9,592 nucleotides of DNA from Parafilimonas sp. GTDB lineage: Bacteria; Bacteroidota; Bacteroidia; Chitinophagales; Chitinophagaceae. Below are positions 1-6,640 of this stretch, one piece after another (position 1 is the stretch's first letter; the number at the start of each line of letters is the position of its first letter). The notes below the pieces were generated by a model, which made no database searches, had not been told where the DNA came from, and was given only the letters and a program-made list of their open reading frames with translations. A program made the position numbers and the translations under genes. Location of the stretch: contig JAHEZC010000052.1 of assembly GCA_023251275.1 (NCBI GenBank), positions 1-9,592 on the forward strand, given 5' to 3'.

Positions 1-2
1 CG

Positions 3-161
3 CCTGACTGCGATTCACTGGATGTGAATGGCATGTCTGAGGTTACCATGAAAACCAACTTCGGGTATTCACTCATTACTGTTGTTACACTTGGAATCTG
101 GTGCCCTATGAAGGTGGAGTGGAAATGCAGCAAACCATGCAAAAAATCAGGTACATTATAA
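3..161 (+). CDS. C-terminal fragment of a Bor-like lipoprotein (5' end outside window)
   Basis: The frame is open from the window edge to a TAA at 159-161 and gives 52 residues with no start visible, so the gene begins upstream. The stretch NFGYSLITVVTLGIWCPMKV followed by a WKC end resembles the conserved C-terminal part of Bor/Iss-type lipoproteins, where a GIYTP-like motif precedes a final Cys. Bor proteins are small outer-membrane lipoproteins; their signal peptide and lipobox would lie outside this window. The tail carries two further Cys residues in a KPCKK context. The oxidase gene starts 13 bases after the stop, so the two are probably co-transcribed. The family call rests on remembered motif similarity in a short piece; that the frame is coding is more certain. 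Confidence 0.5.
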   Translation, partial: PDCDSLDVNGMSEVTMKTNFGYSLITVVTLGIWCPMKVEWKCSKPCKKSGTL

Positions 162-174
162 AAAAACAACTGCC

Positions 175-1686
175 ATGAAAATAATTAAAACAGGCAGAAA
201 TGAATGGGAAAACAAGCATGAAACCTTTACAGAACAGATAAAGGATTTGTATGTTATTGCCAATGACAATACACTCGATGCATTGGATGGCTATAACGAT
301 ACAACCAAAGGTTTTCAAAGTCTCATTCAGGATGCCATTAACACAGGTACGCCTCTCAGAAGCCTCGGTGCAGGCTGGTCGTGGACACGTATAGCCACTG
401 CTGACGGCGGTTTAATGCTCGATACAAAGCAACTCAATACAACCTTGACCCTTTCTGCGGAAAGCATTTTGCCAACATACACAGGAGATATAAAAAAATT
501 ATTGTTTGCCCAATGCGGAAACGGAGTTTGGGAATTGAGCAGAGAGTTAAGACCTCAAAAACTTTCCCTGAAAACTTCAGGTGCAAGCAATGGACAAACC
601 ATTGCGGGCGCTATGTCCACGGGGGCACACGGCTCTGCATTTGATTTTGGAGCTGTGCAGGATTTTGTGGTGGGGATGCATGTTATTGTAAGCCCGGATA
701 AACATTATTGGCTCGAAAGAAAATCCTATCCTGTTGTTACAGATTCGCTTATTGAAAAGCTGCAGACAGAACTGAAACAGGATGATGATCTCTTCAATGC
801 AGCGCTTGTCAGCTTCGGGGCATTCGGCATTATTCACGGTGTACTCATTGAAACCGAAGATCTTTTTCTGCTTGAATGTTACCTGAGACGAATGCCATAC
901 GATGATTCTTTAAAGCATATTATGCAGACGCTTGATTTCAGCAATGCAAACCTGCCAAATGGAAATGAGCGCCCCTATCATTTCCAGGTATCCATCAATC
1001 CTTATGATCTTGACAACGGCGCTTACGTATATTCATTTTACAAAAGGCCTTTCCTTGAAGATTATCCGCGACCTGTTCCTAATGATGCCGGCATTGGACC
1101 TGGGGATGATGCCGCTTGCTTTGTGGGTAAACTTACACAGGCCATACCCGGTCTTGTTCACATCGTGGTGAATAAATTGCTGGCAGGCGCATTGAAACCC
1201 TTTGATAAAGTATTTGGAACGCTGGGTGAAATATTTGACAATACCACACTGCAGGGTAAGCTGCTCAGCGCCGCAATCGGGATCTCTATTGAAGATGTAA
1301 ACAGGGTTATTGATTTACTTCTTGAACTGAATATTACAAAAGGACCGTTTGCAGGTTTATTCGCTTTCCGTTTTGTGAAGAAAACCCAGGCCCTGCTGGG
1401 GTTTACACACTATGATCATACCTGTGTATTTGAACTCGATGGCGTGTTTTCCGATGATACCCTCAATTTCTTCAGGGAGGTATGGAAAATGCTGGATGAT
1501 GAAAATATTCCGCACACCATGCATTGGGGAAAGATGAATGAACTTGATTTCAGTAAAATAAAAAAAATGTATGGGGCAAATGCAGACAAATGGATAGAAG
1601 CAAGGAATAACCTGCTGGATGCGGATAGCTTAAAGGCTTTTTCCTATCCGCTTTTATCACAGTGGGGATTAGATAAAATATTGTAA
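175..1686 (+). CDS. FAD-linked oxidase, aldonolactone oxidase-like (VAO/PCMH fold)
   Basis: This 503-residue protein has the layout of FAD-dependent aldonolactone oxidases such as L-gulono- or D-arabinono-1,4-lactone oxidase. Residues about 25-225 form the FAD-binding domain. It includes LRSLGAGWSW (61-70), the phosphate-binding segment SGASNGQTIAGAMSTGAHGS (135-154) and SFGAFGIIHGVLIETE (213-228). The C-terminal substrate domain ends with HWGK (450-453), the His-Trp-x-Lys motif of the aldonolactone oxidase family. No signal peptide or membrane segment is seen, so it is probably cytoplasmic. In several relatives a His in GxGHS binds FAD covalently; here that position is Trp68, so FAD should be held non-covalently. 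The length is close to the family's usual 430-500. The substrate cannot be told from sequence. The start is the first ATG after the preceding stop; there is no Shine-Dalgarno sequence. Confidence 0.85.
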   Translation: MKIIKTGRNEWENKHETFTEQIKDLYVIANDNTLDALDGYNDTTKGFQSLIQDAINTGTPLRSLGAGWSWTRIATADGGLMLDTKQLNTTLTLSAESILPTYTGDIKKLLFAQCGNGVWELSRELRPQKLSLKTSGASNGQTIAGAMSTGAHGSAFDFGAVQDFVVGMHVIVSPDKHYWLERKSYPVVTDSLIEKLQTELKQDDDLFNAALVSFGAFGIIHGVLIETEDLFLLECYLRRMPYDDSLKHIMQTLDFSNANLPNGNERPYHFQVSINPYDLDNGAYVYSFYKRPFLEDYPRPVPNDAGIGPGDDAACFVGKLTQAIPGLVHIVVNKLLAGALKPFDKVFGTLGEIFDNTTLQGKLLSAAIGISIEDVNRVIDLLLELNITKGPFAGLFAFRFVKKTQALLGFTHYDHTCVFELDGVFSDDTLNFFREVWKMLDDENIPHTMHWGKMNELDFSKIKKMYGANADKWIEARNNLLDADSLKAFSYPLLSQWGLDKIL

Positions 1687-1693
1687 AAAATGG

Positions 1694-1744
1694 TGCGATA
1701 AAATGCATCAAGCCAAATGATTCTTCTGAGCTCGATTTATCGCA
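1694..1744. repeat. Inverted repeat with 9-base perfect arms in the 195-base gap
   Basis: TGCGATAAA at 1694-1702 is matched by its exact reverse complement TTTATCGCA at 1736-1744, with 33 bases between. It starts 7 bases after the oxidase stop. No T tract follows the right arm, so it is not a classic intrinsic terminator. It could be an mRNA 3'-end hairpin or an operator. A second, weaker 4-base hairpin (GGCT/AGCC, 1797-1807) before six T at 1809-1814 might terminate transcription instead. Nothing else is recognised in 1687-1881. Confidence 0.3.
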
Positions 1745-1881
1745 TGCGCGTCAGGCGAATGGTTAAATAAAATATTATGAAAGTTAGGCAGGATAAGGCT
1801 TTTAGCCATTTTTTGAATCCTGTGCCTTAGCCACAAAATATTGGCAGAGGATTTATAGGTATAAATTATAACGAGTTCAGG

Positions 1882-3228
1882 ATGCGCATTCAGCATAAAA
1901 ATATTCTTCATTTATTTCCGCCTGTAATATGCAGTTTCGTGCTGCTTTCAGCAAGCGCACAAAACGCAGAAAATATCATCAATGAATTAAAGGGGATCAA
2001 TACGCAAATTGCCGGCAAGCCGTGCAATACAAAAAGCGGAATGGCGATATCGAACAGGGCAATGAATGTTTTCCTCGCAGATAAAACAGGGTACCTTTCC
2101 GAAAAAGGTGATCTTTCCCTATACACTAATTATGTAACACTCCATTCTTCTGCCGGCACACTTACCGTGAATCATTATTTTCAAAATGCAAAAGGTACGG
2201 ATGAACCTTTAAAAAGTTTATTTCGTATTGGTGTTGAAGCAAATATTGCTGATGGCTTTAATACAACATGGCTGGATAAAAAATTTAAAAACGAACTGGG
2301 ATTCACTTTAAGCCAGACATGGATTGGAAAAGTGACAACAACCTTCGCAGATTGCAGCAATTCATCGAAACAAAAACAAGCAATGGATGCGTTGCGGGCA
2401 GGAATATTGCATTCGCTGGAAATGGATATAAATAAAAAAGAAACTGATTTTAAAGCCGCTCTCCTTTCCATTGATTCCGCTGATGTGCCGGGCCAGGATT
2501 TATCCGATGCAACAAACATTGCATTGCAGAATTTTTATGAAGACCTGAAAGGAGAATACGAGGAAAAATTTGCCAGGCTGCAGGCAGAAACATTGACCAA
2601 AACAAAAAATTTTAGACACATCACCACCAACTGGACAACTATTTCATGTTACATTCCTTTGTTCTTCCCTTCGTATAATATTGCAACGAATCTTACCACT
2701 CCTCTAGCGGAAAAACATCCCTGTCCTTTTGAATTATCCATCAGTCATACCAGGCTTTGGGAAAGCAGTAAAGCAGGAAGGCTTTTTATTACAGTCAAAG
2801 GCAGGCTGCTTGCAAACAATGCTGTGCGTGGCTTTATGCTTGATAAGACAGACTATACCCAATATAAAAATCTTGGCGGCACAGATACACTTCGCTTTGC
2901 TTCTTTAAAAACAGATGAAGCGTATCTTGGATCGTATAAAACTTTTCTCACTCCTGCGCTTAGTGCAAGGGCAGTATATTTTCCCACAGATTCACATGTC
3001 GGATTTAGCGTATTGCTTGAGAAAAATTTTGGCAACTGCAATCTCTTAAACGGAAGGCTTGGCATACCGATAGTTTTAATTAACAGCAAGAGATTACCCG
3101 CCATGAACTTCGAATTTCAAATTGCATTTTTCGATATGACGCATAAGATATCTAATGAAAAAAAGTTTGGCAACAAAACTTCTATCGGTGTTGGAGTTGG
3201 TATTCCATTCAGCAGGCTGATGTTTTAA
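1882..3228 (+). CDS. Secreted, probably outer-membrane protein of unknown function
   Basis: I do not recognise a family for this 448-residue protein. The N-terminus is a good Sec signal peptide: positive residues, a hydrophobic core at about 12-22 and a likely cleavage after ASA at 26 before Gln27, a common Bacteroidota pattern. The mature part begins with a helical stretch (about 28-44). It has a charged, helix-prone middle (about 162-243, with a coiled-coil-like section near 217-243). It ends in a region rich in alternating hydrophobic and polar residues (about 283-448), with FEFQIAFF and a final IPFSRLMF. A closing aromatic residue after a beta-strand is typical of outer-membrane barrels; that is inference. 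There are five Cys in the mature part. The gene stands alone between two gaps, so context gives no function. Confidence 0.7.
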   Translation: MRIQHKNILHLFPPVICSFVLLSASAQNAENIINELKGINTQIAGKPCNTKSGMAISNRAMNVFLADKTGYLSEKGDLSLYTNYVTLHSSAGTLTVNHYFQNAKGTDEPLKSLFRIGVEANIADGFNTTWLDKKFKNELGFTLSQTWIGKVTTTFADCSNSSKQKQAMDALRAGILHSLEMDINKKETDFKAALLSIDSADVPGQDLSDATNIALQNFYEDLKGEYEEKFARLQAETLTKTKNFRHITTNWTTISCYIPLFFPSYNIATNLTTPLAEKHPCPFELSISHTRLWESSKAGRLFITVKGRLLANNAVRGFMLDKTDYTQYKNLGGTDTLRFASLKTDEAYLGSYKTFLTPALSARAVYFPTDSHVGFSVLLEKNFGNCNLLNGRLGIPIVLINSKRLPAMNFEFQIAFFDMTHKISNEKKFGNKTSIGVGVGIPFSRLMF

Positions 3229-3299
3229 AAAATATACCAACCACTTGTTTTGCCTATCTGCTGATTAATTTTTATTATTGAACAAAGTGCAAAGAAAAT

Positions 3300-3385
3300 G
3301 AACCACATATAAGGCACATAAGAAACATGGTTTTTCACATAGTCTAAGGTGGTTTCTAATGTGCTCTTATGTCCTATTGTGGTTC
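3300..3385. repeat. Imperfect palindromic intergenic repeat built from CACATAAG-like words
   Basis: The left arm (3300-3328) starts GAACCACATATAAGG and continues CACATAAGAAACAT. The right arm (about 3358-3385) read in reverse complement starts GAACCACAATAGG and continues ACATAAGAGCACAT. The arms match with a few mismatches and one-base gaps and leave a loop of about 30 bases that can pair further (CAC 3336-3338 with GTG 3349-3351). Within one strand the word CACATA recurs at 3304, 3315 and 3336. I recall similar AACCACATAAGGCACATAAGAAA palindromes scattered between genes in many Bacteroidota genomes, so this is probably one copy of such a dispersed family. It could also act as an mRNA 3'-end structure. 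No transposase or terminal target duplication is visible. Confidence 0.7.
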
Positions 3386-3409
3386 AAACTAATACCTTAC
3401 TTTTTTTTC

Positions 3410-3441
3410 TTGCTCCGGCAAACTGAGCTTTTGTATATTTA
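3410..3441 (+). promoter_or_regulatory. Candidate Bacteroidota-type promoter for the 7-helix membrane protein
   Basis: TTG at 3410-3412 and TATATTTA at 3434-3441 are 21 bases apart. They fit the Bacteroidota -33 (TTTG) and -7 (TAnnTTTG) boxes, the latter at seven of eight positions. A start of transcription near 3447 would leave a leader of about 15 bases before the ATG at 3462. In AT-rich DNA such matches occur by chance, so confidence is modest. Confidence 0.4.
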
Positions 3442-3461
3442 TCTTCTTAATCTTAACTGCT

Positions 3462-4169
3462 ATGATTGAAAATTTGCCTAAGTATATTACTGTTGTTTTC
3501 ATACTCACCACGCTTGCAACGCTGTTATTCTTTTATGCTGCTCTCAGAAATTCAAAGAATACACGTGTAAAAACAAAATCAAATATTATTTTTCTTTGCC
3601 TTGTCGCCTGGCTGATCATACAGGCTGCAATCAGCCTTAATGGTTTTTATCTTGATAACAAAACCATTCCGCCAAAATTTGTGCTGGCAGTGGCACCACC
3701 TTTACTCGCAATCATTATTTTATTTATGACAAAGGCAGGGAAAAAATTTATTGATAGTTTGCCGCTTATTCATCTTACCTGGCTGCATATAGTAAGAATA
3801 CCGGTTGAGCTGGTTTTGTACCTGCTTTTCTTAAACAGGGCAGTTCCTGAACTGATGACTTTTGCAGGGCGCAACTTCGATATACTTGCAGGCATCACAG
3901 CGCCATTTGTTGCTTACTTCGGGCTGCAGCAAAAAAATTTCTCAAAAAAATTTATCCTCGTATGGAATTTTATCGGTCTTACCCTTTTGCTGAACATCGT
4001 GATCAATGCCATATTATCTGCGCCGTTTGCATTTCAGCAATTCGCTTTTGACCAGCCCAACATCGCTATTTTATATTTCCCCTTTAACTGGTTGCCTGCA
4101 TTCATAGTTCCGGCGGTTTTATTTTCACATCTCGTAGCGATAAGAAGATTGACGGGGAGAAATAGGTAA
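3462..4169 (+). CDS. Seven-helix integral membrane protein of unknown function
   Basis: The 235-residue protein is almost entirely membrane helices, at about 8-27, 41-60, 72-90, 107-125, 139-154, 164-184 and 207-227. The N-terminus is probably outside and the basic end RRLTGRNR in the cytoplasm, which suits an odd number of helices. The polar stretch around helices 4-5 is notable: HIVRIPVELV, then NRAVPELMTFAGRNFD. It places His, Arg, Glu and Asp in or next to the membrane and would be the place to look for a functional site. I recall similar uncharacterised proteins in Bacteroidota but no function. A palindromic repeat and a candidate promoter lie upstream and a 134-base gap downstream, so it is probably transcribed alone. 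Confidence 0.75.
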   Translation: MIENLPKYITVVFILTTLATLLFFYAALRNSKNTRVKTKSNIIFLCLVAWLIIQAAISLNGFYLDNKTIPPKFVLAVAPPLLAIIILFMTKAGKKFIDSLPLIHLTWLHIVRIPVELVLYLLFLNRAVPELMTFAGRNFDILAGITAPFVAYFGLQQKNFSKKFILVWNFIGLTLLLNIVINAILSAPFAFQQFAFDQPNIAILYFPFNWLPAFIVPAVLFSHLVAIRRLTGRNR

Positions 4170-4170
4170 A

Positions 4171-4274
4171 CCGACGTTGCGAATTGCTTTTAAGAATAAA
4201 ATGCAAACACTCATGAACGGATAAACATGTTCGGACTAAAAGAAAAAGATATTGAAAATATTAGCATTTTATAA
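4171..4274 (+). pseudogene. Possible fused remnant of an HI0074/MNT (HEPN-MNT) gene pair
   Basis: Two short frames abut here. One, at 4171-4224, ends in IAFKNKMQTLMNG and a TAA. Two bases later an ATG at 4227 opens MFGLKEKDIENISIL before a TAA at 4272-4274. The second peptide resembles the opening of Bacteroidota MNT-type nucleotidyltransferases, which often start MFGL-x-EKDI before the GSRAKG active site. The first resembles the tail of an HI0074-like substrate-binding (HEPN-type) partner, often encoded just upstream. If so, the bodies of both genes are gone and only the junction region survives. Both peptides are very short and the match is from memory, so chance is a real alternative. Confidence 0.22.
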
Positions 4275-4303
4275 AATTTAATTTTCAACAAAAAATCATT
4301 TTT

Positions 4304-4846
4304 ATGAGCAACACAAATTATCCTTCCGCAGAGGGACAAGAACCTCAATCAAATTCAAAGGATAACCGCAAGATCATTTACGGCATATTAATAGTCGTCC
4401 TCGGCACATTACAAGCTGTCCTCTACATATTAATAACCGCCCTTTTAGTGTGGGGATATGTTATTTATGACAAAAGTAAATCTACAGAAACCATTACACA
4501 ATTACAAACACAATATTCCAATGTAGATTCAGCACGCAATATAGTGCAACAGGAATATAATGAAGCCCTCGCCAGGATGGATTCATTGACCGGAAGCAAT
4601 ACGAAATTATCTGGGGAGCTTGGAGAGCGGAAAGAAGAGATTGACAAATTGAAAGCAAATATTAAAAAAGAGCTGAGCAGGAAAGATGCGAACCTGGAAA
4701 ATGCCAGGAATATGATTAAGGAATTGAACGGTAAGATCAATGATCTGCTTACCCAGGTAGAACAATTAAAACAGGAAAATCAGCAACTGACGGTTTCTAA
4801 CCAGCAACTAAAAAGACACGCTTACGGCACAAAAACAAGTAGTTGA
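4304..4846 (+). CDS. Membrane-anchored coiled-coil protein, N-terminal part (frameshifted gene)
   Basis: This 180-residue frame is the front part of a Bacteroidota protein that should run on to 5321. Residues 1-23 are polar and probably disordered. A long hydrophobic segment at 24-55 anchors it in the inner membrane and is followed by YDKSKS. From about 60 onward it is a heptad-rich coiled coil (ITQLQTQYSNVDSARN, later LKQENQQLTVSNQQLK), probably periplasmic. The native frame holds to Lys170 (4811-4813); the last ten residues, RHAYGTKTSS, are out of character and come from a +1 shift in a run of five A at 4810-4814. Removing one A joins the coiled coil to the next frame and gives 338 residues. 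Often such proteins are labelled SMC-like only because of the coiled coil. Function unknown. The membrane segment seems lengthened by a 14-residue duplication. Confidence 0.7.
   Translation: MSNTNYPSAEGQEPQSNSKDNRKIIYGILIVVLGTLQAVLYILITALLVWGYVIYDKSKSTETITQLQTQYSNVDSARNIVQQEYNEALARMDSLTGSNTKLSGELGERKEEIDKLKANIKKELSRKDANLENARNMIKELNGKINDLLTQVEQLKQENQQLTVSNQQLKRHAYGTKTSS
4810..4814 (+). other. Frameshift site: A5 run inside the coiled-coil gene
   Basis: In the first frame CTA-AAA-AGA-CAC leads to a stop at 4844-4846. With one A fewer, CTA-AAA-GAC-ACG reads LKDTLTAQKQVVEQTLSATQ and continues unbroken to 5321. The second frame has a TAA at 4809-4811, so it cannot extend further upstream by itself. 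A later A5 run at 4831-4835 could also restore the frame, but it would leave RHAYGT in the coiled coil, so the first run is preferred. Confidence 0.75.
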
Positions 4847-5321
4847 ACAAACCCTTTCTGCTACCCAGGCCGAGAAAGCACATGTAGAAGATGTAGGATC
4901 TACCTTGCACGCATCCAACATCAATATAGCAGCTATTGATATAAAGGGAAGCGGGAAAGAAAAAACCACTACCACTGCAAAACGTGTTGATCTTTTCAGA
5001 ATATCATTTGATCTCGATGAAAACCGGATATCGCCCAGCGGCGCAAAAGATTTATACGTAATAGTTACCGGTCCTGATGAAAGGCCAATCACTATTCCTT
5101 CGAGCAGCAGTACATTTGAGACACGTGATGAGGGTGAAAAAACATACACCAATAAGGTAACAGTTCAATATGAGCAGGGTAAACGCACTCCGGTAAGCTT
5201 CGACTGGAAGCCTGAAGCAGGCAAATATCAAACGGGTGATTATAAAATTCAGATTTATCAGAATGGCTACAAGATTGGTGAAGGAACAAAGGCTTTAAAG
5301 AAAGGCGGATTATTCAGCTAA
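4815..5321 (+). CDS. C-terminal part of the frameshifted coiled-coil protein, beta-rich domain
   Basis: The frame is open from just after the A5 run and gives 168 residues to the TAA at 5319-5321. Its first 35 or so residues (DTLTAQKQVVEQTLSATQ and on) continue the coiled coil of the preceding frame. The rest, from about STLHASNINIAAIDIKG, is a beta-rich globular domain of about 135 residues. It contains DLFRISFDLDENRISPSGAK, a KTYTNKVTVQYEQGKRTPVSFDWKP segment and the end NGYKIGEGTKALKKGGLFS. The pattern suggests a beta-sandwich; I know it only as a conserved Bacteroidota domain without assigned role. The first possible start codon of its own is a TTG at 4905, a poor candidate. It is therefore best read as part of one gene, 4304-5321, either broken or needing frameshifting. 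An intrinsic terminator follows 41 bases downstream. Confidence 0.65.
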   Translation, partial: DTLTAQKQVVEQTLSATQAEKAHVEDVGSTLHASNINIAAIDIKGSGKEKTTTTAKRVDLFRISFDLDENRISPSGAKDLYVIVTGPDERPITIPSSSSTFETRDEGEKTYTNKVTVQYEQGKRTPVSFDWKPEAGKYQTGDYKIQIYQNGYKIGEGTKALKKGGLFS

Positions 5322-5362
5322 TTTCAATCTCCTATATATTGTACGCTTATTTTTTTAATGAA

Positions 5363-5391
5363 CTCCTGCCTTCGGCGGGGGTTTTATTTTT
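5363..5391 (+). terminator. Intrinsic terminator after the coiled-coil gene
   Basis: CTCCTGCC (5363-5370) pairs with GGCGGGGG (5374-5381), eight pairs including two G-T pairs, around a three-base TTC loop. TTTTATTTTT (5382-5391) follows directly. The T tract is only on the + side, so it ends + strand transcription from the preceding gene and separates it from the histidine kinase. Confidence 0.8.
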
Positions 5392-5423
5392 ATATATAGC
5401 CAAACATTTTCTACATTAGAAGC

Positions 5424-6581
5424 ATGATTCAACAATGGGTAAATGGCAGAACAATCCTGTTTCTTGTCGCTATATGTATTGTAACCGGTACACTTTTTTA
5501 TTCCCGCTATTTATCTGAAAAAATTGCAGCCGATGAAAAGCAAAAAGTAGAAACATGGGTAGAAGCGCAAAGGACCATAATGAATGCAACAGATCAGACC
5601 AGTCTTAATCTTGCTGCGAAAATATCGTCGGAAAACAGGGATATTCCTATAATCGAGACTGATGAAAATGACAGCATTAACAGCAGCAATTGTGTAAATC
5701 TGGATACTGTAAAGATGAAGACGCACAGCAATTATCTTACACAGGAACTGGAGAAATTTAAAAAACTTCACGAGCCAATCACTCTTGTCATCAGCGAAAA
5801 ACCATACACAGCCAATAAATATTATTACGGAGAAAGCATGTTGCAGCAGGAGGTTCGCTATTATCCTATTGTTCAACTTTTAGTAGTAAGTCTATTTATC
5901 ATTATCACCGTTATTGCCCAGCGAGCCAGCTACAGAGGCATGCAAAACCAGCTTTGGGCAGGAATGGCCAAAGAAACAGCGCATCAACTAGGTACACCCG
6001 TTTCCAGCCTGAAAGGATGGATTGAAATGCTGCGGGAAATGCCCGGGAATGAAAAACTGACTGCGGAAATGGAAAAAGATGTGGGCCGTCTTGAATTGAT
6101 AACCGATCGCTTTGGAAAAATAGGCAGTCAACCGCATCTCGAAGAAAAAAACCTGGTGGAGCAGGTAAAGAATATGGTAGAATATATAAGAAAAAGAGCA
6201 GGGGCAAAAGTTGATTTCAGAATTGAAACTCATGGCGAGGAAAGCATTCCGGCCATGATCTCACCACCTTTGTTTGACTGGGTCATGGAAAATCTGCTCA
6301 AAAACTCTCTTGACGCAATGGAAGGAAGGGGCACAATCAGCATTCACTTACATGATGCGGCCACGCAGGTGCTGATTGATGTTGTTGACACCGGTAAAGG
6401 TATTGCCAAAGCAAACCTGCAAAAGGTTTTTGATCCCGGGTTTACGACTAAAAAAAGAGGGTGGGGGCTTGGGTTAACACTCACCAAACGAATAATAGAG
6501 CAGTATCACAAAGGTGCTATTTATGTAAAGTCTAGTGAAGCAGGCAAAGGCACTACAATAAGGATTGAACTGAATAAATAA
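5424..6581 (+). CDS. Membrane sensor histidine kinase (orphan)
   Basis: This 385-residue protein is a two-component sensor kinase that autophosphorylates on His and passes the phosphate to a response regulator. Transmembrane helices at about 10-27 and 147-166 enclose a periplasmic sensing region of about 118 residues with no recognised fold. The dimerisation domain has the H box GMAKETAHQLGTP with His187. The ATPase domain shows the N box NLLKNSLDAM (290-299), the G1 box DTGKGI (322-327), FDPGFTTK (336-343) and the G2 box RGWGLGL (345-351). All core motifs are present, so it should be active. The residue after the His is Gln188 rather than the usual acidic one, a variant I associate with Bacteroidota kinases. 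No PAS or HAMP domain is obvious. No response regulator is in the window, so the partner is elsewhere. An intrinsic terminator precedes it, so it has its own promoter, which I cannot place with confidence. Confidence 0.92.
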   Translation: MIQQWVNGRTILFLVAICIVTGTLFYSRYLSEKIAADEKQKVETWVEAQRTIMNATDQTSLNLAAKISSENRDIPIIETDENDSINSSNCVNLDTVKMKTHSNYLTQELEKFKKLHEPITLVISEKPYTANKYYYGESMLQQEVRYYPIVQLLVVSLFIIITVIAQRASYRGMQNQLWAGMAKETAHQLGTPVSSLKGWIEMLREMPGNEKLTAEMEKDVGRLELITDRFGKIGSQPHLEEKNLVEQVKNMVEYIRKRAGAKVDFRIETHGEESIPAMISPPLFDWVMENLLKNSLDAMEGRGTISIHLHDAATQVLIDVVDTGKGIAKANLQKVFDPGFTTKKRGWGLGLTLTKRIIEQYHKGAIYVKSSEAGKGTTIRIELNK

Positions 6582-6620
6582 TAGTGGGCCTTTCTTTAAC
6601 AGGATTATTTGTACATCACT

Positions 6621-6628
6621 TACATTTG
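6621..6628 (+). promoter_or_regulatory. -7 promoter box for the tRNA-Leu transcript
   Basis: TACATTTG matches the Bacteroidota -7 consensus TAnnTTTG at every position. Only a weak -33 box is seen (TTTC or TTTA within 6591-6598). Transcription would start near 6634, just before the tRNA relic at 6641 and about 90 bases before the intact tRNA-Leu. The same transcript would therefore carry both. Confidence 0.45.
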
Positions 6629-6640
6629 CAGTCCCATAAA

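Noticed and set aside
1708..1911. Minus-strand open frame of 67 codons across the gap before the secreted protein
   Set aside because: It overlaps the start of the + strand gene and contains no recognisable motif, so chance is the simplest explanation.
2181..2519. Minus-strand open frame of 112 codons
   Set aside because: It lies wholly opposite the secreted-protein gene, whose product has a clear signal peptide. The translated frame shows no domain and no convincing start context.
3300..3385. Start of a CRISPR array, because CACATA words recur
   Set aside because: The spacing is irregular (11 and 21 bases), the words are short, and the whole forms one palindrome. There are no spacers of constant length and no cas genes.
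4279..4286. TAATTTTC as a -7 promoter box for the coiled-coil gene
   Set aside because: It matches seven of eight positions, but the nearest TTG (4252-4254) is 24 bases away, longer than the usual spacing. The surrounding DNA is so AT-rich that chance matches are likely.
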